From Nostoc edaphicum CCNP1411 (GTDB lineage Bacteria > Cyanobacteriota > Cyanobacteriia > Cyanobacteriales > Nostocaceae), in contig NZ_CP054698.1 of the NCBI RefSeq assembly GCF_014023275.1, positions 4,588,001-4,652,000 of the forward strand: 64,000 bases of DNA. The letters are read 5' to 3'. The notes under the pieces were generated by a model, which worked only from the letters and a program-made list of their open reading frames with translations, was not told where the DNA came from and made no database searches. Below, piece after piece: positions 9,265 through 19,723 of the stretch. Each line of letters starts with the position of its first letter. The stretch's first letter is position 1. The position numbers and the translations under genes are program-made.

Positions 9265-9541
9265 GTTCGACGCCCAAAAGACCTCTCCCTGGTTTTACTA
9301 CGCAAAACCTGTCCCTCTCCGACTCGGAGAGGGACAGACTGCAATACTACTCGGTTAAGCATTTTGAACCCAAAGTTTGGTTTTGGGAAAGGGTTACTGG
9401 GTTTGGGTTAAAGGTTTTTAATTTCCCTTTCCCCCCGCCCCTTATCCCCAGAGGGGGCCCCACCTTCCCCTTTCCCCCTTAACCGACAAGTATTGGGACA
9501 GATTTGAACTTTAGTTCAAGGCAGGGAGAGGTTTGTCGAAC
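9265..9541. repeat. Palindromic repeat split by a nested miniature element
   Basis: Outer arms are GTTCGAC (9265-9271) with GTCGAAC (9535-9541), and ACCTCTCCCTG (9281-9291) with CAGGGAGAGGT (9522-9532). Inside the left part is a small hairpin with CCCTCTCCG/CGGAGAGGG arms. The 154-bp element at 9342-9495 sits inside it. A related palindrome occurs at 26419-26522. It fills the gap between the haloperoxidase-like gene and hmpE. Confidence 0.75.
9342..9495. mobile_element. Miniature inverted-repeat element, CAATAC family, copy 1
   Basis: 154 bp without coding capacity. The ends are CAATACTACTCGGTTAAG and, on the other strand, CAATACTTGTCGGTTAAG (16 of 18 identical). Flanks GGACAGACTG and GGACAGATTT look like a decayed 10-bp target duplication (8 of 10). 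The interior is purine-rich on one side and pyrimidine-rich on the other, so RNA from it would fold. Copy 2 is at 52793-52917. Confidence 0.75.
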
Positions 9542-9596
9542 TCAGGTTAATTTACCTTGACAGCAGCCCTGCAAGGTGTTTTTCAAAATCGTGAAA

Positions 9597-12500
9597 CTAA
9601 GCATTAGTTGGACTACTAATAAGTTTCTCCCCTTTCAGCATTCGCGCTGCGGCTTCGAGGAGAGCTTCTTCGAGATAAGGCTTGGTAAAGTAGCCACTGG
9701 CACCGAGTTGAGATGCAATTTGTCTGTGCTTATCTGCACCTCGTGAGGTGAGCATGGCGATCGGTAAGTGGTTGAGGTTAGAGTCTTTCTGGATGCGAGA
9801 GAGTAATTCCAGTCCATCGCAACGGGGCATTTCGATGTCGCAAAATACGATATCGCAAGGCAGACCGGAGCGGAGTTTATCCCAAGCTTCCTGCCCATCA
9901 CGCGCCTGTTCTACGCGATAACCTGCCTTGTTAAACGTTAGGGATAGCAACTCTCGGACTGTAATCGAATCATCGACAATCAGCACTGTTGGGTCAATCT
10001 TCGCAGGAGATGTATCTGGAGGAGTAGCTTTCTGTTGCCAAGAATTGCCACCAGTTTGTGTAGAAATCCGTCCCTGGAAGATGTCAATTATTTCCAGCAC
10101 GTCAGCAATGGGCATAATCCGACCATCACCCAAGACTGTAGCACCAGCAACACCAATGGGTTTAGGCGCTGGCCCTTCAAATTGTTTAATTACAATTTCT
10201 TGTTCGCTCAACACCAGGTCAATCTGTAGAGCAATCAGGGTATTTGCCGATCGCACCACAACCACAGAAACCATATCGTCATCTCTGGTGCCGCCATAGA
10301 CATTACCACGACTGATTTGGCGATTGAAAGTTAAAAGTTCCTTTAGAGGTCGGAATGGCAGTACCGTATCGCGCCAGGAAATAAATGACTGTCCATTGGC
10401 ATCGTGCTGAATATTTTTGACTGGAATATCTAGCGTATCTTCTACACCATCCATCGGGAAGGCAATTCTTGACCGATCAGAGACGCAGCAGAGAGCTTTA
10501 CAAATACTCAGAGTCAGTGGCAAACGAATGGTGAAGGTGGTTCCCTTGCCGATCGCAGAATCGGTGTTAACTGTCCCACGAATTTCGCTAATCTCGGAAC
10601 GCACTACGTCCATACCTACACCACGACCGGAAATTTCATCTGCTTGGTCTTTAATCGTAAAACCAGACTGGAACAGCAGATCGTAGACTTCCAGACGAGA
10701 CATGGCTTTTGCTTGCGCTTCTGTAATCATGCCAATTTTCACCGCCTTCGCCTTAACCTTTGCTGAATCGATACCTGCGCCATCATCGCCTACAGAAATG
10801 ATGGTTTGGTTGCCTTGGTGGAAGGCACGGATGGTAATGATTCCCACAGGTGGTTTACCAGCGGCTTGTCGTTGTTCTGGCGTTTCAATACCGTGAGCGA
10901 TCGCATTATTCAGCATGTGAGTCAGCGGATCGGTGAGATGATCCAAAATCATCTTGTCAATTAAGGTATCACCACCTTCAATCACCAACTCGACTTGTTT
11001 GCCACACTTGATGGCGTTGTCGCGCACTCCTCGCCGCCAGCGATCGATAGTTTGGGCAAAAGGCACCATTCGCGCTCTTGTTAATCCCTCTTGTAACTGG
11101 GTGGTTACTTGGCGGAACTGCCTTGCGACTCGTTCGGTTTCTTCGGTAACGAAATCAATGTCACTAGCTGACTCACGCACTCGTACAATCCGCTCAATCA
11201 TCTGCTGTGAGAGTGTATGGAAGGGAGTAAAACGATCCATTTCTAACTCGCTAAAACCCCTGTCGGCATTGGAATCTGGAGCTTGAAAGCCGGGGTCTTT
11301 CTTTTTACGTCCAGCTAACAGAGAAGCTTCTAGTAGCGATCGCTCATACAACTCTTGCATCCTTGCACCCACATCTGAGAGTTGTTGTACCTGAATCAGC
11401 AAGTTATCTAATGACTGCCGCAGCCGTTCATGATCCTGCTCTAAGGTATTGCGATTTACCACCAACTCCCCAACTAAATTACTCATATCGTCCAGTTGTT
11501 TAACTGGAACTTTCATCGTTTCTTCAAATCTGGCAGCCCGACGAGTAGAGGGGCGAGGAGTTTTACTGGTGTTCGATTTTACTGAAGGTGAATGGGATAT
11601 TGTTTGATCTGCTTCTGCCAGCAACTTCTCCAAGTCACCGAATTCATCTTTGATCGCTGGTGATGAAATGGGATTTTTAGCCAAGACTGGTTGAATGTCT
11701 AAGGGCTGGCGTTGGCGTAGCCCGTCGTAAACATCGCTTTCATTATCTGTACCTAGCAATTCTTCCAGGGCAGCAAAATCTACTTCTGGTATCTCCTTGG
11801 CTTTAGAGATGGGTGCTACTTCCTCTCCTAGTAATGCTGCCAAGTCTGCAAATTCATCTTCTGGAGCAATTTCTTCAACGATTTCTGTAGTTGCCAATTC
11901 TTCATTCGGGGCAACAATAGTATTTTCTCCCTCTGACACTGGTACCGTTTCAGATGTCTCTCCTAAATCCCACAAATCGGCTTCGACATCTTGCTGAATA
12001 ACCGTTTGTGTGAAGTCATGGACAGTTTGTGAGTCTATTGTTGCTGCATTCTCTTCTAATTCTTCCGGCTTTTCTGCTTCTGGCAGAGCAGTTTCTGCAA
12101 ACAATGAATCATTATCAAAACCCAGTTCTGTATCTTCAAAAGCTGTGTTTTCTGCGAAGTCAAAGGTAGTTTCTAAATTATTTTCTTCAGTATCTAAAAT
12201 TTCTGGGCTTGTCTGGGCTGAATCTGAAGTTTCCCCAAAACTAATAGTTTCTGATAGTTCATCCACAGTATTCTCTGTGGTTTCCATCTGAATATAGGTG
12301 GAGTCATTTACAGCGACATCTTCAAACAGCAGTTGCGGATTTTCATCGTAAGAGCCGAACAAATCACCTGGCTGTGCTTGTGTTAATCCTGAATCTGAAG
12401 TTTCCCCAAAACTAATAGTTTCTGATAGTTCATCCACAGTATTCTCTGTGGTTTCCATCTGAATATAGGTGGAGTCATTTACAGCGACATCTTCAAACAG

Positions 12501-15500
12501 CAGTTGCGGATTTTCATCGTAAGAGCCGAACAAATCACCTGGCTGTGCTTGTGTTAATCCTGAATCTGAAGTTTCCCCAAAACTAATAGTTTCTGATAGT
12601 TCATCCACAGTATTCTCTGTGGTTTCCATCTGAATATAGGTGGAGTCATTTGCAGCGACATCTTCAAACAGCAGTTGCGGATTTTCATCCAGAGAAGCGA
12701 ACAAATCACCTGGCTGTGCTTGTGTTAATCCTGAATCTGAAGTTTCCCCAAAACTAATAGTTTCTGATAGTTCATCCACAGTATTCTCTGTGGTTTCCAT
12801 CTGAATATAGGTGGAGTCATTTGCAGCGACATCTTCAAACAGCAGTTGCGGATTTTCATCCAGAGAAGCGAACAAATCATCTGGCTGTGCTTCGGTTAAT
12901 GCTGAATCTGAATTTTCCCCAAAACTAATAGTTTCTGATAGTTCATCCACAGTATTCTCTGTGGTTTCCATCTGAATATATGTGGAGTCATTTGCAGCGA
13001 CATCTTCAAACAGCAGTTGCGGATTTTCATCGAAAGAGATTAATTCATTAAGTTCTAGATTAACAGCAGATATCTCTGGGGACTGATTAGTAAATTCTGG
13101 AATAAAATCTAAAGCTTCTGGTTGTTGCATCCTGAGAATTTCTTCCTCTGGATGCGGCGCAAACAAAGGCATTTCAGGCGTAGAGATATCGTTGATTGCA
13201 GGGGAAATAGTTGAACTACTTGGTACTAATTCATCAAATAAATCATCTCCAGAATCTGATGAGAGTATCAAATCTAGCTGCTCTTGTTGCTGGAAATTGA
13301 GATCAAAATCTTCTTCTATGTCAAAACTAGCTACAGGAGAAAGTATAAGCGACTGACTATCGCCAAAAATATCATCAGTCGAACCAGTAAACAAACTCTC
13401 ATCTAACGCCCTTTCCACATTCTGATCAATTAAGGAATCGAACTCGTCCTGTTCCTCTGTGGTTTCCTGACTCCAAAAGTTGCTCAGATCATTTTCTGAT
13501 TGAGAAAATTCAGGTGCTGTTCCTGGAGAAGTATCAAATAAATCACCGATTTCTGGTTCACTTGTAGGCAGTAGTATCTGTTCTTCCATTTCACCAAACA
13601 GGTTGTCCAAAGACAAGCCTGTTGGCTGGGGTAATTCTATGTAGTCACTAGGGGTAATCTCTTCTACCCAATTTGCATTTCTAGGTTCTAAAAATAAGTT
13701 GTCAAAACTGTTGTGTTGGTTGGTAGATAATTCCACACTGGGAAATGGCTCAGTTTCTGGTTGAGTCACTTCACCTATTGGCAATAATTCATCATCATCA
13801 TCATCATCATCTAGTGCCAGTGTCAATAAATCTTCTACTACATTATTTTTGTTGACATCAGCAGACTGGTTTGTATCACTAGAAATATCAATAAATTCTT
13901 GTAAATCTTTAGAAGAAGAATCTAAATTTATATCAAGTACGTTAATATCACTTAATTCTATAGTCGTAGCAGCTGTTTGTTGATTTTGCGGTTCTGAATT
14001 TTCTTTTTCTAGGAAATTATCGCCAAATAATAGGGATAAATCTTCTGTAGTGGCTGTGATTGTTGGGTGCTGTGTGTTGCTTATGTCTTCATCAAAGGAG
14101 AGTAAATCGGATAAATCGCCATCAGTAGCCTCAGCGTCAGTACTACTGAAATCAATTCCAAAGTCATCGGTGGAAACGATATCTAAAGTTTCTTCTTGAT
14201 GCCAGCTTTCATCTAGTTCGGGAGTCTCACCTTCAAATAAATCGGCAAGGGTATTTAACTCAGCTATTCCTACCTCTGGGCCATTAGGGTCTAGATTGTT
14301 ACTGATTGGATGTGCTTCTTCGTGTGTGTTGAAAGTAAGACTGGTGTGAGTCGCAGCATTTTGTTGTGTTCCTTGGAACTCAAGATAGGGGCGTTCGTTG
14401 GAGACGTTGGTGTAGCCAGACGCTCGTGGACTCGCTAACGCTGCGCGATCGCTAGTATCTTCGTCTAGATTCAATTCTTCAGTTGTCTGGTCGGTGTTAC
14501 CAGATAGAATTGGCTCTGATTCTGTCAAAGCCGCAGACTGTTCATCAAACAAATTAGGCGTAACTGTTAATAACTCAATTTCTGCAAAGCTCAAAAGCGC
14601 TTCTAGTTGCTGACTAATTGCAATTTCAGCTTCCCTACCTTGCAAGACTAATTCTTGAGCTTGTTTAATTTCGGTAATGACAATTTTAGCTAAAGTCAGA
14701 TAAGTATTTTCGGGATTGCCGATCGCACTGGCTGCTGCTTGACACAAACTACACCACTTGGGCAAATTCCAAGTTTTACCAAGTTTGACTAACTGCTGAC
14801 AGCATTGCTGGAGGTTTTGCCGAGTTGAGGGTGTTGTGGTTTGCTTAAATAGTTGCAACATTTCCCGCAGTGTTTGCAACACTTGGGCTTGAAACTCGCC
14901 CCAATTATTATTTTCTTTAGCAATGACTGGCGAAGATACCTCCTGGGGTGCTACTGAGTCTGGAGATTTATGATGGGTGTCTTCTGCCAAATCGGGAATA
15001 TCTCGCCGCAGGAAAAGTTCTGTAAGTGTGGAGACATTCTCTACAGAGGTTGTGTGTAGTTCTGTTGCGTCAGGATTGCTGGCTACTCCACTCTTTGCTT
15101 GTTCTACAAGTAGTTCCAAATGCTGATACAGCCATTGAAAGACTGGCTCCGTTTCTGACATCAAAGTATTAGCTGCATCTTCGGAAAGACCATAAGGCCC
15201 GCTCAAATGCTCTAAGAGCGATTTTAGGGTATCAGATACACCAAGAAATAAAGACTCTAACTTTTGGTCAATCTGAACCGGATTATCTTTAAGAACTTTG
15301 AAACAATCTTCCAGACGGTGGGAGGTATGCTGGATGCTAGTCAATCCAAGCATCGCCGCTCCTCCTTTGATGGAGTGAGCCGCCCGGAAGACTTCACTGA
15401 TCATTTCCGGGTCGTTCAGAGTACCCTCTAAATTCAGCAAGCCCTGCTCAATGGTATTCAGGTGATCCCTGGCTTCTTCAATAAAGTAACCCAAAATCCG

Positions 15501-15521
15501 CTGTTGTTGTTCCGGCAGCAT
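9597..15521 (-). CDS. hmpE: HmpE, CheA-type hybrid histidine kinase
   Basis: 1,974 codons. Domain order: HPt at the N-terminus (His49 in AAHSIKGG), a very long acidic linker (about 150-1300) with five 57-residue repeats, CheA dimerisation and HATPase (NNAIAHGIE near 1540; GRGVGMDVV), CheW-like domain, and a C-terminal receiver (VLIVDDS, Asp in DIVFCDIEMP, Lys in FTKPY). In Nostoc punctiforme the equivalent CheA phosphorylates the Hmp response regulators that drive type IV pilus motility of hormogonia. It is last in the hmpA-E series, 91 bp after hmpD with an STRR between. Two Nostoc dispersed repeats are translated in frame in the linker. The size is at the upper end for CheA proteins. Confidence 0.9.
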   Translation of the reverse strand: MLPEQQQRILGYFIEEARDHLNTIEQGLLNLEGTLNDPEMISEVFRAAHSIKGGAAMLGLTSIQHTSHRLEDCFKVLKDNPVQIDQKLESLFLGVSDTLKSLLEHLSGPYGLSEDAANTLMSETEPVFQWLYQHLELLVEQAKSGVASNPDATELHTTSVENVSTLTELFLRRDIPDLAEDTHHKSPDSVAPQEVSSPVIAKENNNWGEFQAQVLQTLREMLQLFKQTTTPSTRQNLQQCCQQLVKLGKTWNLPKWCSLCQAAASAIGNPENTYLTLAKIVITEIKQAQELVLQGREAEIAISQQLEALLSFAEIELLTVTPNLFDEQSAALTESEPILSGNTDQTTEELNLDEDTSDRAALASPRASGYTNVSNERPYLEFQGTQQNAATHTSLTFNTHEEAHPISNNLDPNGPEVGIAELNTLADLFEGETPELDESWHQEETLDIVSTDDFGIDFSSTDAEATDGDLSDLLSFDEDISNTQHPTITATTEDLSLLFGDNFLEKENSEPQNQQTAATTIELSDINVLDINLDSSSKDLQEFIDISSDTNQSADVNKNNVVEDLLTLALDDDDDDDELLPIGEVTQPETEPFPSVELSTNQHNSFDNLFLEPRNANWVEEITPSDYIELPQPTGLSLDNLFGEMEEQILLPTSEPEIGDLFDTSPGTAPEFSQSENDLSNFWSQETTEEQDEFDSLIDQNVERALDESLFTGSTDDIFGDSQSLILSPVASFDIEEDFDLNFQQQEQLDLILSSDSGDDLFDELVPSSSTISPAINDISTPEMPLFAPHPEEEILRMQQPEALDFIPEFTNQSPEISAVNLELNELISFDENPQLLFEDVAANDSTYIQMETTENTVDELSETISFGENSDSALTEAQPDDLFASLDENPQLLFEDVAANDSTYIQMETTENTVDELSETISFGETSDSGLTQAQPGDLFASLDENPQLLFEDVAANDSTYIQMETTENTVDELSETISFGETSDSGLTQAQPGDLFGSYDENPQLLFEDVAVNDSTYIQMETTENTVDELSETISFGETSDSGLTQAQPGDLFGSYDENPQLLFEDVAVNDSTYIQMETTENTVDELSETISFGETSDSAQTSPEILDTEENNLETTFDFAENTAFEDTELGFDNDSLFAETALPEAEKPEELEENAATIDSQTVHDFTQTVIQQDVEADLWDLGETSETVPVSEGENTIVAPNEELATTEIVEEIAPEDEFADLAALLGEEVAPISKAKEIPEVDFAALEELLGTDNESDVYDGLRQRQPLDIQPVLAKNPISSPAIKDEFGDLEKLLAEADQTISHSPSVKSNTSKTPRPSTRRAARFEETMKVPVKQLDDMSNLVGELVVNRNTLEQDHERLRQSLDNLLIQVQQLSDVGARMQELYERSLLEASLLAGRKKKDPGFQAPDSNADRGFSELEMDRFTPFHTLSQQMIERIVRVRESASDIDFVTEETERVARQFRQVTTQLQEGLTRARMVPFAQTIDRWRRGVRDNAIKCGKQVELVIEGGDTLIDKMILDHLTDPLTHMLNNAIAHGIETPEQRQAAGKPPVGIITIRAFHQGNQTIISVGDDGAGIDSAKVKAKAVKIGMITEAQAKAMSRLEVYDLLFQSGFTIKDQADEISGRGVGMDVVRSEISEIRGTVNTDSAIGKGTTFTIRLPLTLSICKALCCVSDRSRIAFPMDGVEDTLDIPVKNIQHDANGQSFISWRDTVLPFRPLKELLTFNRQISRGNVYGGTRDDDMVSVVVVRSANTLIALQIDLVLSEQEIVIKQFEGPAPKPIGVAGATVLGDGRIMPIADVLEIIDIFQGRISTQTGGNSWQQKATPPDTSPAKIDPTVLIVDDSITVRELLSLTFNKAGYRVEQARDGQEAWDKLRSGLPCDIVFCDIEMPRCDGLELLSRIQKDSNLNHLPIAMLTSRGADKHRQIASQLGASGYFTKPYLEEALLEAAARMLKGEKLISSPTNA
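12178..13033 (-). repeat. Five 171-bp direct repeats inside hmpE
   Basis: Five units of 57 codons each, starting DENPQLLFEDVA and containing METTENTVDELSETISFGE. Copies differ by few bases, so the expansion or homogenisation is recent. The repeats encode acidic, probably unstructured linker, so copy number can change without breaking the kinase frame. Confidence 0.9.
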
Positions 15522-15529
15522 AGTTTTTT

Positions 15530-15580
15530 AGTCATTAGTCATTGGTCATTGGTCATTGGTCATTAGTCATTAGTCATTAG
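15530..15580. repeat. STRR heptamers between hmpD and hmpE
   Basis: About seven copies of TCATTGG or TCATTAG in the 91-bp gap separating hmpD from hmpE. It lengthens an otherwise tight operon gap and could affect mRNA structure there. No terminator is seen. Confidence 0.85.
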
Positions 15581-15612
15581 CAAATAAAAAAGGACAAAAG
15601 ACAAATGACTAT

Positions 15613-18555
15613 TTATCTGGTTTCCATAGTTTCCACTCGGAAACGTTCAACGGAGGCGATTAAGTCACGGGATACACCTACTAAGTGTTGTAGGGCACCT
15701 GAAACTCGCTGTGCTTCCTGGGAAGTTTCTTGGGCAGTCAGTTCTACTGATTGCATTACATGAGCAACAGCGCGGGAGGTTTCCGTTTGTTCCACAGTGT
15801 CGCTGGTAATGGATCGTACAAGAATATCAATGCGATTCGCCACTTGAATAATGTTTTCGAGCGATCGCTTGGCATCTTCTGCCAATTTTGTCCCTTTAAT
15901 TACTTGTTGTGTACCTTCTTCCATCGCGGTCATTACTGAGCCTGTTTCGCTTTGGATTTGCATCACAATTTGTTCAATTTCCTTCAGGGATTTAGCAGAT
16001 TTATCTGCTAACTGGCGCACTTCATCTGCTACGATCGCAAACCCGCGTCCCGCTTCTCCTGCCCTTGCCGCCTCAATACTGGCATTGAGTGCTAACAAGT
16101 TTGTTCTCGAAGCAATCTGAGAAATCAACGCCACAATTTTAGAAATTTCTTGAGAAGATTCTGCCAACCGCTTCACTTTGCGAGTAGTTTCGGCAACGGT
16201 TTCTCGAATTTCTAAAATCCCCGCCACGGTATTTTCTACTGCTTCGCCACCTTTGAGAGCGATCGTGCTAGCATCACGAGCGACGGTTTCAGCTTCCCGC
16301 GCCGCTTCTGCTACCCGCTGAATTGAGTCAGTCATTACCTGTACAGAATTCAGCGTTACTGCCAACTCTTCCGCTTGGCGCAAGGCATCACTAGATAATG
16401 CTCTAGCAAAAGTTTCAGAGTTAGTTGCACCTTTTGTTACATCCTTCGCTGCTACTTTTACCTGTTGTACAATATCCCGCAGGTTTTGAATTGTCAGGTT
16501 AAAGGCATCAGCTACAGCTCCCAGTACATCGGCTGTCACTTCAGCTTGGACTGTTAAATCACCTCTAGCAGCTCCTTCCACATCATCCAAGAGACGAATC
16601 ACCTGGCGTTGGAGATTTTCTTTGGCTTCCTCTTGTTCATCGGCTTTCCGTTGGGCTTCACTTGTGGTTGTGAAAATTACCCGTGCCATTTCATTAAAGC
16701 CAGTGGATAAATGCCCCAATTCATCTTCGGAATATACTGTAGCTTGAGCATTCAGATTTCCTTGACGTACAGCCTCAAACTGAGCTTGGAGATCATTAGT
16801 TGTGCGCCGAATTTGTTTAAGCGCCAAATTCCCCATAAAGCCTGCGGTAGCAAAACCTGCAATCCCAGATGCGAGTGACATTGCCCAACCTGTGTTTCGT
16901 ACTGTTTCTCGTTGTTGGGGTGGCGAAAATGTGGTGGCGACAAAGCTAACTGTAGCTACAACCAGCGCCGAGACAATGCCTACACTTCCAGCAATTAACC
17001 ATTGTTTCTGTTCGATGGAGGCATTTTCTAATGGTGCTAACCATCCTTGCTCGATGCTGACGTTGGGTTCTAGTTTCGAGACATCTGTTTGGCTAAAGAC
17101 TGGAACTCCTTCATGGGAACCAGTCATCGAAAATAGTTCTTCTTCGCGATCGGCTGTGTTACTTGGAAAAGCCTCCGCGACTTGAGCGCGTCCAGTGTCA
17201 CTATTTTCTGCTGGAGCAGAATGCATTGCTAGATCACCGAAGTTAGCATCTCCTTCGATCAGGTCAAACCCTGGAATGTTGCCTAAATCGTCAAATTCCT
17301 CAAAATCATCTAAAAACTCGATATTGCTCTTAGAATTTTCTCCATTCAGTATATTACTTGAGTCTTCATAAGAACTTAAACCCTCTGATCCAAAAGCAGA
17401 CTCAAATGCTTCCATATCAAAGTTTTCATCGTCATCAAAGCTATTTTGACTGATGAATTCACCTGACTTAAGCGGCTTTTCTTCTCGGGGTAGATTGCTA
17501 CTAAAAGATGAAGAATCATCAGATAAATCTGGCTGAGAAGCTTCCTCTGCGGCAAAATCTTGTGGTTCCAACCAACTATGTGCTTCGGTTTCAAGCAAAT
17601 TATCTTGACTGCCGTATTCCAACTTATTTTTTGTTGCCGAACCATTTCTTAGTTCTTCTTCAACAATTAGTAAAGTTTCGTCTCCAAAACTAGATTTTTT
17701 ATATTCTAAATTCTCAATACTAAGCTCTGGAGACTTTGATTCACTCAACAAATCAGGAAAGTTATTCTCGCTATTACCAATTTCTGACTTATAAGATGAA
17801 GAATTGTTATTGTTAATAGTCGCATTTTCTGGAGGAGAATTTATCCCGTTATCTGAAAATTGACTATTTACTAATGATTCTTCCAGAATATTTTCTGACA
17901 AATCCTCTTGCCAAAAAGCAGGCAACTCTAATTCTGTATTTTCCTCCCACTTGCTATTTGACTCTTGTTCTTGTTGTGATTCTTCACTTAAAGCAAAAGG
18001 GTCGTCACCAAAAGCTGGAGAAGAATCTGATATTTTGACCGTTCCAATACTATCTTCTGTGGGTAAGTCAAATGGACTTTTTGAAGATAGTTCTTCAACA
18101 CCATCCACAGTTTCTTGATGCTCTCCAAAAAAGTTCAAATCAAGGTTATTGCTGTCAAATTCCTCACTAGCGTCCAAATCTTCTAATTCTGGTTCCCTAT
18201 ATGCCAGTGGATCAGATATCTCTGAGGAATTTATTTGCTCTTGACTTCCGGATGTATCAATCTGCCCACCGAATGACTGTAAATATTGATTAATATTTTC
18301 AATTCCATTCTTGGCAAAACCAATAATTTCTTGATCGTTAGTCAAGCCTAATACCTGTTGATATTCTTCTTTTGCTACATCGTACTGCTGTAAAACGTAG
18401 TAGATGTGACCCCGCAACAAATGGGAGTTGGGGTCATCTGGTAAATTTTGCACCACTTGGTCAACTAAAGTGGCTGCAACCTCATAATTCCTTTGAACAT
18501 AGGCGGTCATCGCCTGTTGATATGTTGGCTCGTAATTATCAATACTTGCTGCCAT
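15613..18555 (-). CDS. hmpD: HmpD, methyl-accepting chemotaxis protein
   Basis: 980 codons. Residues about 10-75 are TPR-like ([20 protein letters not shown]), then a long acidic low-complexity stretch, two membrane segments ([30 protein letters not shown]) without a large periplasmic loop, HAMP-type linkers, and a complete signalling tip ([32 protein letters not shown]). There are no GAF domains, unlike PixJ/PtxD phototaxis receptors, so this is the Hmp-type motility hub. I choose the ATG at 18555, which has GGAGG five bases upstream inside TTGGAGGAGGAA, over the GTG at 18582; this leaves a 14-bp gap after hmpC instead of an overlap. Confidence 0.9.
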   Translation of the reverse strand: MAASIDNYEPTYQQAMTAYVQRNYEVAATLVDQVVQNLPDDPNSHLLRGHIYYVLQQYDVAKEEYQQVLGLTNDQEIIGFAKNGIENINQYLQSFGGQIDTSGSQEQINSSEISDPLAYREPELEDLDASEEFDSNNLDLNFFGEHQETVDGVEELSSKSPFDLPTEDSIGTVKISDSSPAFGDDPFALSEESQQEQESNSKWEENTELELPAFWQEDLSENILEESLVNSQFSDNGINSPPENATINNNNSSSYKSEIGNSENNFPDLLSESKSPELSIENLEYKKSSFGDETLLIVEEELRNGSATKNKLEYGSQDNLLETEAHSWLEPQDFAAEEASQPDLSDDSSSFSSNLPREEKPLKSGEFISQNSFDDDENFDMEAFESAFGSEGLSSYEDSSNILNGENSKSNIEFLDDFEEFDDLGNIPGFDLIEGDANFGDLAMHSAPAENSDTGRAQVAEAFPSNTADREEELFSMTGSHEGVPVFSQTDVSKLEPNVSIEQGWLAPLENASIEQKQWLIAGSVGIVSALVVATVSFVATTFSPPQQRETVRNTGWAMSLASGIAGFATAGFMGNLALKQIRRTTNDLQAQFEAVRQGNLNAQATVYSEDELGHLSTGFNEMARVIFTTTSEAQRKADEQEEAKENLQRQVIRLLDDVEGAARGDLTVQAEVTADVLGAVADAFNLTIQNLRDIVQQVKVAAKDVTKGATNSETFARALSSDALRQAEELAVTLNSVQVMTDSIQRVAEAAREAETVARDASTIALKGGEAVENTVAGILEIRETVAETTRKVKRLAESSQEISKIVALISQIASRTNLLALNASIEAARAGEAGRGFAIVADEVRQLADKSAKSLKEIEQIVMQIQSETGSVMTAMEEGTQQVIKGTKLAEDAKRSLENIIQVANRIDILVRSITSDTVEQTETSRAVAHVMQSVELTAQETSQEAQRVSGALQHLVGVSRDLIASVERFRVETMETR

Positions 18556-18569
18556 TTCCTCCTCCAATT

Positions 18570-19100
18570 TCATCCTGCCCACCTAGCACTCCGTACAATT
18601 GCCATTTGATCGAGCAGTCGTAGGCACTGGTTTTTTTTAGCGCTTAATGACCACTCTCCACGTAAAAAAGGAGCCATAGCATCTGGAACATTAGTTGGTG
18701 GCATAAGATTTTGGACATCCAGCCAATCCATACCACCAATTTCCTCTACTGCTAAACCCACTATTGTGTCTTGCTCCTCAATGGCAATCACCGAAATTTC
18801 AGCTCTATCCGTGTTTAATGCACTTGCTTCCCCTAGAAATTGACCCAAATCGGCTACCCAAATAACTCGACCTCGTAAATTTAGAGTACCCAAAAGTAAA
18901 GGAGAAGCATTAGGAATCGGGGTGATTCTATCAGGACTTAGTTCAATTACCTCCCGGATGCCAGTTGCTTGTAGTGCAAACTCCTGATGCGAGGGAATGT
19001 AAAACCTCAAATGTAACTCACCTTCAGGACTTTCTACTTGTAATTCTGGTCGGAAGTGGTCTTGACCGCTGCCACTTAAAAAGTCCGGTTTGCTGACCAT
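18570..19100 (-). CDS. hmpC: HmpC, CheW-like adaptor
   Basis: 176 codons forming one CheW domain ([47 protein letters not shown]). It couples the HmpD receptor to the HmpE kinase at the membrane array. It follows hmpB by 13 bp and precedes hmpD by 14 bp, in one transcription unit. Length and position match the hmp locus of Nostoc punctiforme. Confidence 0.9.
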   Translation of the reverse strand: MVSKPDFLSGSGQDHFRPELQVESPEGELHLRFYIPSHQEFALQATGIREVIELSPDRITPIPNASPLLLGTLNLRGRVIWVADLGQFLGEASALNTDRAEISVIAIEEQDTIVGLAVEEIGGMDWLDVQNLMPPTNVPDAMAPFLRGEWSLSAKKNQCLRLLDQMAIVRSARWAG

Positions 19101-19113
19101 GTTGTTTTTATCC

Positions 19114-19479
19114 TTATCCTCGCAGCAGTTGTTTGACTGTTCCTACCAACTCGGTTGGTTGAAATGGTTTGGCTATGTAGGCATCTGCACCCTGTTTCAT
19201 CCCCCAGTAGCGATCAAATTCTTCGCCTTTGGAAGAACACATAACCACTGGGACATTTTGGGTTTTTGGATCGGATTTTAACCGCCGACAAACTTCGTAG
19301 CCGTTCATCCGGGGCATGACAATATCCAATACCACTAAATCTGGAGGTGCTATTTGAATTGCCTCCAATGCTTCTAATCCGTCACTGGCATGAGTAACTG
19401 TTAGGCCAGTTGCTTTCAGGAGGTCTGTAATCATCTCCCTTTGCGCGATACTATCTTCCACAATCAGAACTGTGCTCAT
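19114..19479 (-). CDS. hmpB: HmpB, CheY-like response regulator
   Basis: 121 codons, a stand-alone receiver: acidic pocket VLIVEDS, phospho-Asp in LVVLDIVMPRMNG, Lys in IAKPF. It has no output domain and so acts through protein contacts, as PilH/PixH-type regulators do for type IV pili. It lies 245 bp after hmpA with only a STRR-like stretch between, and 13 bp before hmpC. Confidence 0.9.
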   Translation of the reverse strand: MSTVLIVEDSIAQREMITDLLKATGLTVTHASDGLEALEAIQIAPPDLVVLDIVMPRMNGYEVCRRLKSDPKTQNVPVVMCSSKGEEFDRYWGMKQGADAYIAKPFQPTELVGTVKQLLRG

Positions 19480-19723
19480 AAGTGTCTATTTACCTCCTGA
19501 TGTAGACGTTCCTATTTGGAACATTCCCTGATTCCTCCGCAAGTATTAACTGTATAAATTAATTCTATGTTTTCACTATTTTCCCGGAGATTGACGTTTC
19601 ACGAAGTTGGCTGACTCTGTGATAACATCTTTTAACTCATCTTTTAGTAGATCAACAAATCTTCGATCTATTTATATGTCCCATAGATGAGGAATAAATA
19701 ATCAATGCCCCATGCCCAATGCC

